This document shows positions 63,919 through 64,000 of a stretch of 64,000 nucleotides of DNA, in pieces. The DNA comes from Mycolicibacterium lacusdiani (GTDB lineage: Bacteria > Actinomycetota > Actinomycetes > Mycobacteriales > Mycobacteriaceae), in assembly GCF_021916785.1 (NCBI RefSeq), contig NZ_JAKCFC010000003.1:124001-188000 (forward strand), written 5' to 3'. Position 1 is the stretch's first letter. Every line of letters starts with the position of its first letter. Made by a program: the position numbers and the translations under genes. Under the pieces are notes generated by a model. It had not been told where the DNA came from and made no database searches. It saw only the letters and a program-made list of their open reading frames with translations.

Positions 63919-64000
63919 TACGAATCCTCACCAACGGGTCCGGACGCCAGACCCAGCTCACGTTCGCGCAACACCGTGTAGACGCGCGCAATCTCCTGTC
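63918..64000 (-). CDS. rpmC: Large-subunit ribosomal protein L29 (uL29), C-terminal part
   Basis: The last 27 codons visible on the minus strand read [19 protein letters not shown] then PVGEDS and a TAA overlapping the rpsQ ATG. The helix sequence [13 protein letters not shown] matches the end of mycobacterial L29. The rest of the gene lies beyond position 64000. Confidence 0.93.
   Translation of the reverse strand, partial: QEIARVYTVLRERELGLASGPVGEDS

Overview
This 64 kb window is high-GC actinobacterial chromosome, almost certainly from a rapidly growing mycobacterium (Mycolicibacterium-like). The evidence is an ESX-4 type VII secretion locus, tandem mycobacterial cutinases, F420-type luciferase-like oxidoreductases, an HspX/Acr-type small heat-shock protein, TIGR00027 methyltransferases, an AtsA sulfatase beside its formylglycine-generating enzyme, and the typical Mycobacterium order of the S10-spc-alpha ribosomal genes. 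I saw no tRNA, rRNA, insertion sequence, prophage or CRISPR array.

Layout. 1-4.8 kb: ESX-4 (eccC4 partial, eccD4, mycP4, eccB4). 4.8-9.3 kb: a CGNR regulator divergent from an EamA exporter, then four tandem cutinases. 9.3-14 kb: alpha operon on the minus strand (infA-rpmJ-rpsM-rpsK-rpsD-rpoA-rplQ-truA). 14.5-21.2 kb: an ANTAR protein divergent from hspX with two DosR-like boxes between them, an SRPBCC protein, a receiver/thioredoxin-reductase-like flavoprotein with a partner kinase, and two F420-type oxidoreductases. 21.3-24.5 kb: a sugar-phosphate transferase with rmlB and rmlC. 24.5-28.2 kb: valine catabolism genes behind a perfect 22-bp palindrome. 28.2-31.5 kb: a HAD hydrolase, a NarL-type two-component pair and a MarR regulator. 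31.5-42.8 kb: spc operon on the minus strand (rplN to rplO, then secY-adk-map), interrupted by sppA and two methyltransferase genes, one frameshifted. 43-47 kb: atsA, a lipoprotein gene and the FGE gene. 63.5-64 kb: end of the S10 operon (rpmC, rpsQ).

The most unusual part is 47.2-63.5 kb. An exopolysaccharide locus lies between rpsQ and atsA, which are neighbours in M. tuberculosis. It encodes a chain-initiating glycosylphosphotransferase, a GT4 glycosyltransferase, a divergent cis-prenyltransferase, a UDP-galactopyranose-mutase-like flavoprotein, a Wzx-like flippase, a Wzy-like polymerase, a Wzz-like co-polymerase whose kinase-like half has lost its Walker A loop, a BcsB-like envelope protein without any BcsA, and two paralogous right-handed beta-helix proteins, one a Tat lipoprotein and one secreted behind a long disordered acidic stalk. 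I read it as a Wzx/Wzy-type system for an uncharacterised mycobacterial surface polysaccharide, with the beta-helix proteins trimming or remodelling the polymer. The rmlB/rmlC genes elsewhere in the window could supply dTDP-sugar precursors.

Several control elements are visible: intrinsic terminators after rpsQ, rplO and rplQ; a good SigA-like promoter and an attenuator-like fold upstream of rplN; and palindromes upstream of mmsA, of the EamA exporter and of the large beta-helix gene.
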